64,000 nt of DNA from Pyrinomonadaceae bacterium (GCA_030841085.1 JAVEDP010000017.1:1-64000); one strand, 5' to 3'. Numbered from the stretch's first letter, positions 50,957 to 59,172 are shown. The notes: generated by a model not told the origin, from the letters alone. Numbers and translations are program-made.

Positions 50957-53652
50957 TGGCCGTTGCCGCCGTTTTGTTTTCTTACTGCTGCCTTAACTTC
51001 TGATTCCGCTGCCGCCACACGCGAATCAGTCCCCGCTTCCGGTTGTTTGGCCACGCCATTTTGTCGCGCCGTCGGCACGCCCAGAACATGTCGCTGCAAT
51101 GCTGCGTCCGCCACCTCCGACTGACCACTTAGATTCAAAAGCTTGACTACAGCGCGACGGACCTCATCGCTTGGGTGTTCCTCGATCGCCTTGATCAAGG
51201 GTTCCACCTCGCCGGTTTTCGCCATCACGAAAAGAATCGAGAGCGAGTTGTAAGTCTCTTCGCGACTTTCACTCACCAGGTTTTCTACCGCTTCAGCGGC
51301 CACGCCCGAGGCCGCGATTGCCGCTCCAATGTGTTGTCGCCGTTCTTCAGAACCTTCTTCCAGGGCCCGATTAAACAAATCGACAGTGCGGCTTGGTTCC
51401 AGCTTCCGCAGCGCTCGGGCCGCGGCGTTCCGCACATGCGACGAAGAGTCGTCAAAAGCGTTGGCGATAATATTAAACGCTTCTTTTGATCCGGAACGTC
51501 CTAACTCCGCCACCGCAGCCGCGCGCTTGTAAGGATCGATGCTCGACAAATACGCCGCGATAGCGGGTGGCACCTCGTCTCTGCGCGAGGTCGCGCGACC
51601 AACAGCCTGGTTCTCGGAAGCAGGTCCGAGGAAAGTGGGCGCCGCAACCAAATCAGTTGAACCGGCCAAGCTTTCCGGTACGTCGCCAATGTCACTCGCC
51701 GAAAACTGCTCAGCCGATGCGAGCGCCTGTTGCTCAACTTCATATCGTTCCCGCAGTTGCCGGAAGCGCGTTTCAACTTCTGTGCGCTGCAGCACAGCGG
51801 CTTCCAGGCGCGGCCGCTCTTCTTCCTCAAGACGGTGGAACATTTCGATCTCTTCTTTAATGCGCTTCTCTTGTTCCGATCGTGCCTGTGCTTCTACTGC
51901 CACCGTGCGGCGCGTAGCTTCCAGCCTTGCCAACATCTGTTCTTCTTCAAGGCTGCGTGCATGCGCCTCAGCCTCCATGCGCTGCAACTTTTCAGCGGCG
52001 AGCTTATAGGCCTCGTCCGATGTGTGCCGGCGCATTTCGGCTTCCGAGATACGTTTGCGAGTTTCGGCATCAGAGATTCGCAAACTTTCAAGCTGGGCCA
52101 TGAGCTGTTGTTCCTGCTCAGCGCGTTGTTTGCCTTCAGCTTCCGCCTTCTGACGCATCTCTGAGAGCTCTTTCAAGCGTGCCTGTTCTTGCTGCGCAAC
52201 GCGTTGCGTTTCTTCCGTCAGGCGGTCCTGCTCTTCGATGCCGCGGCGCCGCGTTTCCTCCAGTTGCCGGCGCTCGGTTGCCAGCCGTTCGTTAATTTCG
52301 GATTCCAGTTGCAGGCGTTCGGCCTCGGCCTGATTACGAGCTTCTTCGGCCGCACGCATGCGCGCTCGCGCTTCGACAAGCAGCTCGGCTTCTTTCTCAG
52401 CCTTCGCCCGAGCAGTCTCAACTTCAGCGCGGCGGTGGGCCACTTTTTCAAAGGACGCGCGCAGAGCCTCTTCGTCGCGACGCAATTTATCCAACTCCGA
52501 CTGGTGTTGTTCCGCGGCTTCCTGGCGCAAGTGTTTGGCTTCGAGCAACTGGGCCGCTTCTGCTGCTTCGGCACGAGCGCTTTCAACCTTCACTCTTTCA
52601 CGAAGCAACTCTTGTGCGGTCTGTCGGCGCCGCACGGCCTCGAGGCGGATTCGCGTTTCATCCTCAGCGAGCCGGCGCGCTTCCTTCTCCGCAGCCGCGC
52701 GAGTCTTCTGTTCGGCAGCCACCCTTTTTGCATCTTCGGCTATTCGTCGCTCAGATTCTTCAAAAGCCTGCCGGCGCAATTGCTCTTCTTCGTCACGACG
52801 AGCGGCGGCTTCCGTTCTTAGTTTCGCTTCGCCTTCAATGAGACGCCGGATTTCTTTTTCGGCTTCCTTGCGCGCGGCTATCGTTTCGAGAATGTGGCTT
52901 TCAAGTTCCTGCAGTTTGGTTCTGACTTCGTTTTCCTGGGCGAGCAGTTGTTGCGGGTCTTTCGTTGCGCCGGTTTCTAGTACAGGGGTTTTTGAAACTG
53001 CCGCAGCCGGTTCCGCAACCTTAGTCTCGGTCGGTTGCGGTGTCTTCACTCTTGCAGTCTCAACAGGAGCTTGTGATTGGTTTACCACCGGAGGTTTCGC
53101 TGCGGGTGCGGTCGCAATCCCGTTTGCAATCCCCTGGGTGATTGCGTTCTTCGGCACGCTCGAATTTCCAAACTGGGCCAATACTTCATTAGCCGTCGCC
53201 CGCACCGTGGCATCGGCGTCGAAGAGTGCAGCGATCAAATGAGGGGTGGCGCGTTGGCTCCCGGCTCCTGCAAGAATACGAGCGGCCGCTGCGCGCGTCT
53301 CGGCTGATTCGCCGGCGCGTAAATCGTGCACCGCCTGGTCAAAACCTTCAGAAGGCGCAAACTCGCGCGAGGCCTGATCAGTCGCCTGTGCAGATTTGTT
53401 TTGAGCCTTCGCCGGTTCGACTGTTTCCGATTGAGGGTCATCGGGAGTCGCATTTTTGTCGGGTTGATTTTCTGGTTCCATTTTTACTTCTTCTTGAGTA
53501 AGCGGAGCTGGCGGCATGGGCGCCGCGGAATTCCCAGCGACAAGATTTTCCGACACGTTTTCTTCATCCTCCTGGTGCCCACCAATGAAATCGCGCACCG
53601 CTCCAAATGCTGCCTTAACAGACGATTTTGACTTTGGCTTTGCAGAAGACAA
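50953..53652 (-). CDS. Large HEAT-repeat and coiled-coil protein
   Basis: 899 residues from TTG 53652, preceded by AGGGGG. In order: acidic Pro-rich N-terminus (1-100); HEAT-like repeats (about 108-165: ARILAGAGSQRATPHLIAAL, DATVRATANEVLAQF); Pro/Ala linker; very long Glu/Lys/Arg/Ala-rich coiled coil (about 235-660); linker; and a second set of HEAT repeats (about 710-850: ELGRSGSKEAFNIIANAFDD, SSHVRNAAARALRKL). No enzyme motif or signal peptide. Probably a cytoplasmic scaffold. Its stop overlaps the stop of the convergent secreted protein gene (50953-50956). TTG start is favoured by the strong ribosome site. Confidence 0.8.
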   Translation of the reverse strand: MSSAKPKSKSSVKAAFGAVRDFIGGHQEDEENVSENLVAGNSAAPMPPAPLTQEEVKMEPENQPDKNATPDDPQSETVEPAKAQNKSAQATDQASREFAPSEGFDQAVHDLRAGESAETRAAAARILAGAGSQRATPHLIAALFDADATVRATANEVLAQFGNSSVPKNAITQGIANGIATAPAAKPPVVNQSQAPVETARVKTPQPTETKVAEPAAAVSKTPVLETGATKDPQQLLAQENEVRTKLQELESHILETIAARKEAEKEIRRLIEGEAKLRTEAAARRDEEEQLRRQAFEESERRIAEDAKRVAAEQKTRAAAEKEARRLAEDETRIRLEAVRRRQTAQELLRERVKVESARAEAAEAAQLLEAKHLRQEAAEQHQSELDKLRRDEEALRASFEKVAHRRAEVETARAKAEKEAELLVEARARMRAAEEARNQAEAERLQLESEINERLATERRQLEETRRRGIEEQDRLTEETQRVAQQEQARLKELSEMRQKAEAEGKQRAEQEQQLMAQLESLRISDAETRKRISEAEMRRHTSDEAYKLAAEKLQRMEAEAHARSLEEEQMLARLEATRRTVAVEAQARSEQEKRIKEEIEMFHRLEEEERPRLEAAVLQRTEVETRFRQLRERYEVEQQALASAEQFSASDIGDVPESLAGSTDLVAAPTFLGPASENQAVGRATSRRDEVPPAIAAYLSSIDPYKRAAAVAELGRSGSKEAFNIIANAFDDSSSHVRNAAARALRKLEPSRTVDLFNRALEEGSEERRQHIGAAIAASGVAAEAVENLVSESREETYNSLSILFVMAKTGEVEPLIKAIEEHPSDEVRRAVVKLLNLSGQSEVADAALQRHVLGVPTARQNGVAKQPEAGTDSRVAAAESEVKAAVRKQNGGNGH

Positions 53653-54016
53653 GCTGACCCCCTTGGTTTACTAGCTGCGCAAGACTATAAGTAAAGATAG
53701 TCCGATTCGTGGATTTCTTCTACAGAAAACGCGAATTTTCTCTGTTTTTCAGTGCGAAAACGATAGTGATGTGACTTGAGCGCCCGTCGCGGCCCCGGCC
53801 AACTGGACGGTTGGGCATCATCCGCCCGGTTGCTACAATATTGAAAACGCAGCAAGCGAAGGGGCGTGTGACGGGTATGGGGATCGCCGGCGTCTCGCCC
53901 GCAATGAGCGCCGAGCGAGAACTACGTCTTGGTTAACGACTGATGAGTTCGAAGTCCGCCACGTTTGTTGGCTGCCGCAACGACGATCGGGCGGAAGGAA
54001 GGAGCGGTGGTTTAAT
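53653..54016. other. Intergenic region with a half copy of repeat family C
   Basis: The region upstream of the HEAT protein and the next gene. A stretch at about 53877-53931 (GGCGTCTCGCCCGCAATGAG, then GCCGAGCG) is a single arm of family C without its partner. Nothing else is recognised; promoters for both divergent genes must lie here. Confidence 0.5.
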
Positions 54017-54439
54017 ATGAAGTTCAGAACTCAAAATAAAATTCTTGTGGCGAGCAGTTTAGTTTTGCTGCTCGCATCGATCGGCATCGGCGCACGCAAA
54101 ATGCAAAGATTAGATAACGGAACCTGGGGTGGTCCACACATTCAGTTCGAGGTCAGCGATGGCGCGGTCGGCATTGAGTACGACTGCGCCCATGGCTCGA
54201 TCGCAGGCCCTCTAACGGTCGATCGTCAGGGCCGTTTCAGTTGGCGAGGCACCTATACCAGGGAACGCGGCGGGCCAATTCGAATGGGCCAAAAGGTCGA
54301 CAATCTACCGGCAACCTATTCCGGCTCGCTTACCGGCAACACGATGAAACTTACGGTGAGATTGGAGAACTCGAGTAACGAGCCACAAACATTTACGCTC
54401 GAACGTGATAAGGTCGGAAGAGTTTTTAAATGCAAATGA
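54017..54439 (+). CDS. Secreted protein of unknown function
   Basis: 140 residues. Signal peptide MKFRTQNKILVASSLVLLLA; mature part about 110 residues, rich in beta-strand pattern (GTWGGPHIQFEVSDGAVGIE, GPLTVDRQGRFSWRGTYTRE, ATYSGSLTGNTMKLTVRL). It has two cysteines, C54 (YDCAHG) and the penultimate-residue C139 (KCK). It resembles small lipocalin-like or META-like beta-barrels; that is only a shape impression. No family recognised. GGAAGGA-like sequence lies about 16 bases upstream of the ATG. Confidence 0.72.
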   Translation: MKFRTQNKILVASSLVLLLASIGIGARKMQRLDNGTWGGPHIQFEVSDGAVGIEYDCAHGSIAGPLTVDRQGRFSWRGTYTRERGGPIRMGQKVDNLPATYSGSLTGNTMKLTVRLENSSNEPQTFTLERDKVGRVFKCK

Positions 54440-54534
54440 ATTTAACAGTGCGGCGGCACGGCACCGCTTGACGGCGCTTTAGTTCCGCAAAGTGAAGCCT
54501 CAAGAATGACCAGGCTAACGTCGCAATCGCTCGA

Positions 54535-54569
54535 TTTACGATTCACGATTTACGATTCACGATTCATGA
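54535..54569 (+). repeat. Five-unit heptamer array upstream of acylphosphatase
   Basis: Units TTTACGA, TTCACGA, TTTACGA, TTCACGA, TTCATGA, the same family as the arrays before both tRNA-Arg genes. It ends four bases before the ATG of the acylphosphatase gene. Confidence 0.85.
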
Positions 54570-54573
54570 ACGC

Positions 54574-54852
54574 ATGGCAAAGGTGGCGCGAAAGTTTTTG
54601 ATTAGAGGCGACGTGCAAGGGGTGGGTTTCAGATTTTTTGCCCAACGTGCCGCGGCCAAACACCAGGTTTTGGGTTATGTGCGCAATTGTCCCGATGGAA
54701 CCGTCGAAGCGCTCGCCGAGGGACCGGCCATCAATGTCGATGAGTTTAGAAATGATTTGGTGACTGGACCACAATGGTCGCGCGTCGAACACGTCGAAGA
54801 AATTAGCATTGAACCAACAGGACTTTATTCGAGTTTCAGGATTGAACGATGA
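54574..54852 (+). CDS. acyP: Acylphosphatase
   Basis: 92 residues, normal length. It cleaves acyl phosphates such as 1,3-bisphosphoglycerate and carbamoyl phosphate. Active-site motif GDVQGVGFRFF with catalytic R20, and the second motif GYVRNCPDGTVEALAEG with N38. No ribosome site: a five-unit TTTACGA-type heptamer array ends four bases before the ATG. After the TGA stop comes GGTTAGTAGTCAG-type heptamer sequence. Confidence 0.93.
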   Translation: MAKVARKFLIRGDVQGVGFRFFAQRAAAKHQVLGYVRNCPDGTVEALAEGPAINVDEFRNDLVTGPQWSRVEHVEEISIEPTGLYSSFRIER

Positions 54853-55009
54853 ACGGTTAGTAGTCAGTGGTTAGTGGTCAGTTGTCCGTTGTTAGTTGCT
54901 AAGAACGTCGCCATCACTGCTGACATTCAAAGGTAACCACTGATAACTAACAACCGACAACTGACAACTGACGACGGACAACCGAACCGACAACTGACAA
55001 CTGACGAAC
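54853..55009. repeat. Facing heptamer arrays between acylphosphatase and apt
   Basis: Left (54853-54899): GTTAGTA, GTCAGTG, GTTAGTG, GTCAGTT and similar. Right (54932-55009): ACAACTG, ACAACCG, ACGACGG and similar, reverse complements. The spacer is about 30 bases. The right array ends five bases before the apt start. Confidence 0.82.
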
Positions 55010-55013
55010 CAAT

Positions 55014-55535
55014 ATGGATGACCTTAAAAAACTAATTCGCGAAGTACCGGATTTCCCAAAACCCGGCATTAATTTTTATGACATCACCACGCTGCTAAAA
55101 CATCCCGACGGCTTGCGCAAGACTGTCGATGCGCTGGCTGCGGAGTATGACGGCGAAAAGGTCGACACCGTGATTGGCGTCGAAGCGCGCGGCTTCATTT
55201 TTGCCCCGGCGCTGGCTTATCACCTGGGCGCCGGGTTTGTGCCGGTGCGCAAGCCAAAAAAATTGCCGGCTGAATGCGCGTCGATTTCTTATGATTTGGA
55301 ATACGGACAGGACACGCTCGAGATTCATCGCGACGCGGTTGGCAATGGTCACCGAGTCATCATTGCAGATGATCTCCTGGCCACTGGCGGCACGGCAAAA
55401 GCGGTTTGTAATCTAGTGGAACAGCTGGGCGGCATTGTGGTCGGCTTAGTGTTTGTGGTCGAGCTGGAGTTTCTGCCCGGCCGCGCAAAGCTTGATGGGT
55501 ACGATGTGAGATCGCTGATCAAATATCAAAGCTAG
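55014..55535 (+). CDS. apt: Adenine phosphoribosyltransferase
   Basis: 173 residues, full length. It makes AMP from adenine and PRPP. PRPP-binding motif [14 protein letters not shown] at 115-128, base-recognition segment [20 protein letters not shown], flexible loop [13 protein letters not shown], and [14 protein letters not shown]. The ATG is preceded by a heptamer array, with no Shine-Dalgarno sequence. The stop TAG is the first base group of another array. Confidence 0.96.
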   Translation: MDDLKKLIREVPDFPKPGINFYDITTLLKHPDGLRKTVDALAAEYDGEKVDTVIGVEARGFIFAPALAYHLGAGFVPVRKPKKLPAECASISYDLEYGQDTLEIHRDAVGNGHRVIIADDLLATGGTAKAVCNLVEQLGGIVVGLVFVVELEFLPGRAKLDGYDVRSLIKYQS

Positions 55536-55700
55536 AAGTCAGAGGTCAGAAGTCAGAGGTCAGAAGTCAGAGGTCAGAGGTCAGAGGTCAGAGGTCAGAC
55601 ATCGAGGTGACAGACCTGGTTCACTAACTTTCTGATCTCTGACTTCTGATCTCCGACTTCTGATCTCTGACTTCTGATCTCTGACTTCTGACCTCTGCTC
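55533..55700. repeat. Facing heptamer arrays after apt, ten units each
   Basis: Left 55534-55603: ten units of AGAAGTC/AGAGGTC, overlapping the TAG stop of apt. Right 55631-55700: ten units of TCTGACT/TCTGATC, the reverse complement. Spacer 27 bases. It can fold into a hairpin of about 70 bases per arm. Confidence 0.9.
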
Positions 55701-55735
55701 TTTACCATTCACGATTTACCATTTACGATTCACCA
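55701..55735 (+). repeat. Five-unit heptamer array directly upstream of tRNA-Arg(CCU)
   Basis: Units TTTACCA, TTCACGA, TTTACCA, TTTACGA, TTCACCA, in phase with the preceding ten-unit array and six bases before the tRNA. Thirty-three of 35 positions match the array before tRNA-Arg(UCG). Confidence 0.9.
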
Positions 55736-55741
55736 GTTCTC

Positions 55742-55818
55742 GCTCCCGTAGCTCAGTTGCATAGAGCGTCCGCCTCCTAAGCGGAAGGTCGCGCGTTGGA
55801 ATCGCGCCGGGGGCACCA
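55742..55818 (+). tRNA. tRNA-Arg (anticodon CCU) with C19-G56 elbow pair
   Basis: 77 bases including CCA. Acceptor GCTCCCG/CGGGGGC (one T-G pair), D-stem GCTC/GAGC, anticodon stem TCCGC/GCGGA around CTCCTAA gives anticodon CCT, and T-stem GCGCG/CGCGC. The D-loop has G18 then C19 (base 55760) in place of G19, and the T-loop is TTGGAAT with G56 (base 55798) in place of C56. The two changes restore a pair in the opposite sense. Confidence 0.9.
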
Positions 55819-55924
55819 CATCTCAGGTTGAACGGGTGAGCGAACCTAAGTTAGGCGAATCTGCAAAACTGTTCCTCCCGCTGTAATCCGGAACGTAGTT
55901 CAATCCTTTCATCATTTTCATCTG

Positions 55925-56404
55925 ATGGCCAAAAACAAAAAGACAAAGACGCGCGCAAAATCGCGGAAAGGCATTTGGCTGATCGTTGTCTTTAAGCTTC
56001 TCAAAGGGCTGACGCTTCTGGCGGTAGGACTTGGCGCGCTGTCGCTGCTCCATGAAAATGTTGCCGCACAAGTCAGTCATTGGATCCAAGTCATCCGCGT
56101 CGATCCAGACAACCACTTCATTCACGCGTTCATCCGCAAGCTCTGGACAGTGGATGACAAGAAGTTGGTAGAGCTTAGCGCCGGCACATTTTTTTATGCG
56201 GCGATTGTTTTGACGGAGGGTGTCGGTCTGGCGCTGCGTAAGAAGTGGGCCGAGTACTTCACCATTTTCGCCACCGCCTCGCTGGTCCCGCTTGAGATTT
56301 ATGAGTTAGTTCAGGAGTTCAGCTTCGTCAAGATTATCGTGATCGCAGTCAATATTGCGGTGGTGATCTACCTTGCCTTCGGTTTGCGCGAAACAAAAAG
56401 TTGA
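55925..56404 (+). CDS. DUF2127-family membrane protein
   Basis: 159 residues. A Lys/Arg-rich start (MAKNKKTKTRAKSRKG), then four hydrophobic segments (IVVFKLLKGLTLLAVGLGAL; SAGTFFYAAIVLTEGVGLAL; YFTIFATASLVPLEIYELV; VKIIVIAVNIAVVIYLAFGL) in the DUF2127 pattern, including the EGVGLALRKKWAEYFT motif between helices two and three. Inner-membrane protein of unknown function. Monocistronic, 106 bases after the tRNA. Confidence 0.87.
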   Translation: MAKNKKTKTRAKSRKGIWLIVVFKLLKGLTLLAVGLGALSLLHENVAAQVSHWIQVIRVDPDNHFIHAFIRKLWTVDDKKLVELSAGTFFYAAIVLTEGVGLALRKKWAEYFTIFATASLVPLEIYELVQEFSFVKIIVIAVNIAVVIYLAFGLRETKS

Positions 56405-56464
56405 AAAGCTGAGCTGACTGATGCTTGTGCAATGAGGCCACGTGATCAAACAGGTGGCCGCTTT

Positions 56465-56896
56465 CTACTGCGCATCCAGAAATTTGGCGCGATGTTTTGC
56501 TTCCGGCAGCATGCAAGATTCGTATTTGCCAAAGACTCGATAGCGATTGCGTGCAACCAGGCCGTAGAGACCGTCGCGCATCGTTCGCGGCAGAATTTTC
56601 CCCAACGACGCGAGCTTCCAAACACCGCCCAGGTGCTTAAGCAAAAACAGGATCGCGTCTGAACGCGCCAACAGACTCTCGGCTGGTTGCGCGTAGTCAA
56701 CGACCACGTAGACCGTGTCAAGGTCGCGCGCGTCGCGGTCATGCCGCTGCAAAACTTCACTTGCGAGATCGCTTTGCAGAGCTGCGAAGCGAAAGTAATC
56801 CCGCCGGTCATGCTTCAATACAAATTGGACCAGTCTGTTGCAAAGGCCGCAAACTCCATCGTAGAAAATGATTGGGTTGGAGTTAGTGTCGGGCAA
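56465..56896 (-). CDS. DUF393 / DCC-family thiol-disulfide oxidoreductase-like protein
   Basis: 143 residues. N-terminal DxxCxxC motif in FYDGVCGLCN (D13, C16, C19), the defining element of the DCC family, on a thioredoxin-like fold (RFAALQSDLASEVLQRH, TVYVVVDYAQPAESLLARSD). The second half (AILFLLKHLGGVWKLASLGK, MRDGLYGLVARNRYRVFGK) is typical. No signal peptide, so cytoplasmic or membrane-associated. The substrate is unknown. Convergent with the DUF2127 gene. Confidence 0.9.
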   Translation of the reverse strand: MPDTNSNPIIFYDGVCGLCNRLVQFVLKHDRRDYFRFAALQSDLASEVLQRHDRDARDLDTVYVVVDYAQPAESLLARSDAILFLLKHLGGVWKLASLGKILPRTMRDGLYGLVARNRYRVFGKYESCMLPEAKHRAKFLDAQ

Positions 56897-56986
56897 GTTG
56901 AATGGTATCGATGTGAAGCGGCAACGCCGACGACGTCACCGCAGGTTACGTTCTTACTTGATTGAGTAGTGTCCTAATTTCCAGTT

Positions 56987-57087
56987 TTTCTCTGTGCATC
57001 CTTCGTGTCCTCTGTGCCTCTATGGTGACCAATCCCTAATAAGAATTCACCACTAAGGCACAGAGAACACAAAGGACGCACAAAGAA
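56987..57087. repeat. Inverted repeat, family I (CTCTGTGCATCCTTCGTG type)
   Basis: Left arm TTCTCTGTGCATCCTTCGTG, right arm AAAGGACGCACAAAGAAG with GGCACAGAGAACAC before it. The arms pair over about 35 bases with loss at the middle. Single copy in the window; fills the gap between DUF393 and the following lipoprotein gene. Confidence 0.78.
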
Positions 57088-57121
57088 GATTTCAAACCAA
57101 GGGGCCACACTTGATTTTGCG

Positions 57122-57703
57122 TTATTTGAATTCGAAAGAGTTGATGTAGCCGGTATAAGCCTGGTCCCAGCGGCTGACAGTGTTTTGTGGTCCAGTCAGT
57201 TTAACGAAGTACATACCTTTTGGCGTTTCAACAATCGCCGCGCGCATGCGGTAGTTGGATAAGTCGCCCGGAGTCGCGCTCGGCGAGGCGCCGGGAGATG
57301 CCATGCCGCCATTATATTTACCGAGAACATCGACGGTCGTCACCGCCAGGCCGTTGACGGTCGTGTTTTCGATCTTTGCCTTTTCTTGCGACGGACTGCC
57401 GTCCGACTGTTGCATTTGATTGAGCCACCGGTCGATGTTGGCCTGTCTCGAGCCGCCCTGGCCCTGACCAAAGTAATAAACTACGAGCTCCGCGTCGGCG
57501 CCGTCGCCCTCGGCTCTTGGCAATGTGTATTGCGCCACCCGCATGTTTGAGTTTGGTCTTTCAACTTGCCAACCTTCGGGCACCGTATAGCTCAACTCGC
57601 CTTTCACCGGCGCCGCTTTGTTACCAGGAGCGGTGGCTACAGAATTCCGACTACAAGCAGTGCAGATGAGCGCAGTGGAAAGCAAAACAATTATTGTTTT
57701 CAT
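57122..57703 (-). CDS. Lipoprotein of unknown function
   Basis: 193 residues. Signal peptide with lipobox LICTACS, so lipid-anchored at C17. The mature domain has the pattern GELSYTVPEGWQVERPNSNM, AELVVYYFGQGQGGSRQANIDRWLNQM and MRAAIVETPKGMYFVKLTGP, like other bacterial lipoproteins of the 'P-x-W-x' beta-sandwich type, but I do not recognise a named family. A Pro/Ser/Ala stretch near 130-140 is probably a loop. It stands alone on the minus strand, with a family-A repeat cluster upstream of it. Confidence 0.75.
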   Translation of the reverse strand: MKTIIVLLSTALICTACSRNSVATAPGNKAAPVKGELSYTVPEGWQVERPNSNMRVAQYTLPRAEGDGADAELVVYYFGQGQGGSRQANIDRWLNQMQQSDGSPSQEKAKIENTTVNGLAVTTVDVLGKYNGGMASPGASPSATPGDLSNYRMRAAIVETPKGMYFVKLTGPQNTVSRWDQAYTGYINSFEFK

Positions 57704-57752
57704 CGATGTTGTCTATTTAGCCGAAACATTCAGAGCATGTAAAGAGTTGATG

Positions 57753-57904
57753 ACGTGGAATAGACTTTAGTCGGTGGTTTATTATGTGGCATAGACTTCA
57801 GTCTGTGGTTCATTAAGTAGCATAGACTTCAGTCTGTGGTTCGTGAAGTGGCATAGACTTCAGTCTGTGGTCCCCAAGGTTCCACAGACTAAAGTCTGTG
57901 CCAC
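57753..57904. repeat. Family-A repeat cluster: four direct arms and one inverted arm
   Basis: Four left arms (GTGGAATAGACTTTAGTCGG, then three of GTGGCATAGACTTCAGTCTG type) in a row with spacing of about 32-36 bases, then one right arm CACAGACTAAAGTCTGTGCC ending at the stop codon of the DUF2891 gene. The largest cluster of this family here. Confidence 0.88.
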
Positions 57905-59017
57905 TTATAGTTCCGGCGTCGAAAGCAGGTAGACGGCAAACGATGCCAGCCAGTGCTCGCCGGCATAATCGCCGCTGGCAACATGGGCCAACGCGTCCGC
58001 GGCATGCGCTCGTGCTGACTCCGTAAGAATTCGGCGGTCCGGATCAGTTTTGGGAAGTGTGGCGGCGATGCTGCGCATGGACCAGGCACGACTTAAATTC
58101 AAACCGTCCAGATGGACCAGTTTCGGGTCGGTTCGATCTGTAACTACCGCCGGTTGCAACAGGCTTTTGAACCGCTGCGTCGCTAGTTGTGGCAGGAAGC
58201 GATGAAACCAGCGGCGAAACTCAGCAGGCGCCATTACCCGTCGCATGAGATCGGCCTCCATTAAAGCCGGCGAAAAGAAATCTTCGCCGCCCGGCTCCCA
58301 GTTTCCGGGATAGTCGACGTCCTTTCCAAAATATGTGCGGCTGCGTTCGGCAATCAGCGTTGCGAGTGTTTCATTGCCGGTTGTCTTCGCGTAATCAAAT
58401 GCAAAAGCCAACCCAAAAGCCGTGTTCGGATGCACGCCGGTCCGAATCGGATAGGTTTGTTTCGGCAGGAACGCAAGATACTGACTGACCATTGCGTTAG
58501 CGAGCGGCTGTAGATTACGTGACCACTCTTTGCCGTCAGTGTCGTTCCATAATGATAGTTCTTCGGCGAGTTTCAATAACCACGCCCAGCCGTAAGTACG
58601 TTCAAACGATTGCCGGTTCGGCTGTTTCAAATATGCGATTTCCCCGGCAATGTTTTCGGCTTTCAGATTCGCATTGAGAGCTTCGCGTATCTGCGCGGCT
58701 TCGGGAAGATTTGGAAACGTCCGCAACAGTCGCACCAACATCCAATGCCCATGGACCGACGAATGCCAATCGAAACAACCATAGAAAGCTGGATGAAGTT
58801 TCTTTGGATTGTCGACGTCGCGGCCGTCATTCATCACGTGCTCGGGTTTGTTTGGATATTCCTTTGCGATGCATTTCAAAGCGAGACTAGCGAAGTGCGA
58901 CGCCTGCGATTGCGTTAGAGACAACTCTGCCACGGCCGCGGGCGACTGCGATCTTAGTTTAAGTGTATTACCCATAACCGCGATCAGGAGCAAAGCGAGC
59001 GCAAATCTTTTTAGCAA
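57905..59017 (-). CDS. DUF2891-family protein, secreted
   Basis: 370 residues. Signal peptide MLKRFALALLLIAVMGNTLK. The mature part follows the DUF2891 layout of an alpha/alpha-toroid: HPAFYGCFDWHSSVHGHWML, PNRQSFERTYGWAWLLKLA, HPNTAFGLAFAFDYAK, GEDFFSPALMEADLMRRV, LDGLNLSRAWSMRSIA and ending GEHWLASFAVYLLSTPEL. The fold is shared with glycan-processing enzymes, but no catalytic residues are established for the family. Probably periplasmic. The TAA stop abuts a family-A repeat. Confidence 0.88.
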   Translation of the reverse strand: MLKRFALALLLIAVMGNTLKLRSQSPAAVAELSLTQSQASHFASLALKCIAKEYPNKPEHVMNDGRDVDNPKKLHPAFYGCFDWHSSVHGHWMLVRLLRTFPNLPEAAQIREALNANLKAENIAGEIAYLKQPNRQSFERTYGWAWLLKLAEELSLWNDTDGKEWSRNLQPLANAMVSQYLAFLPKQTYPIRTGVHPNTAFGLAFAFDYAKTTGNETLATLIAERSRTYFGKDVDYPGNWEPGGEDFFSPALMEADLMRRVMAPAEFRRWFHRFLPQLATQRFKSLLQPAVVTDRTDPKLVHLDGLNLSRAWSMRSIAATLPKTDPDRRILTESARAHAADALAHVASGDYAGEHWLASFAVYLLSTPEL

Positions 59018-59042
59018 CTCAAACCTCCACCAGCAATAATTT

Positions 59043-59137
59043 TGCCGCGGATTAACGCGGATTTTGCGAATCTGAAAAAAACGTTCTCAATGCTTTTTAT
59101 GGGGCTGATCTGCGTTCATCCGCGTAAATCTGCGGCC
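59043..59137. repeat. Dispersed inverted repeat, family H
   Basis: Left arm GCCGCGGATTAACGCGGAT, right arm TCTGCGTTCATCCGCGTAAA followed by TCTGCGGCC. Between the DUF2891 gene and the next minus-strand gene, upstream of DUF2891. Confidence 0.8.
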
Positions 59138-59172
59138 AATGTTTTTCGGCCTTGTCTCATTGAACAGCGCCG

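Noticed and set aside
52358-53242. 294-codon Ser/Arg/Ala-rich frame opposite the HEAT/coiled-coil gene
   Set aside because: Caused by the biased codons of the coiled coil; the minus-strand gene has the start signal and clear repeats.
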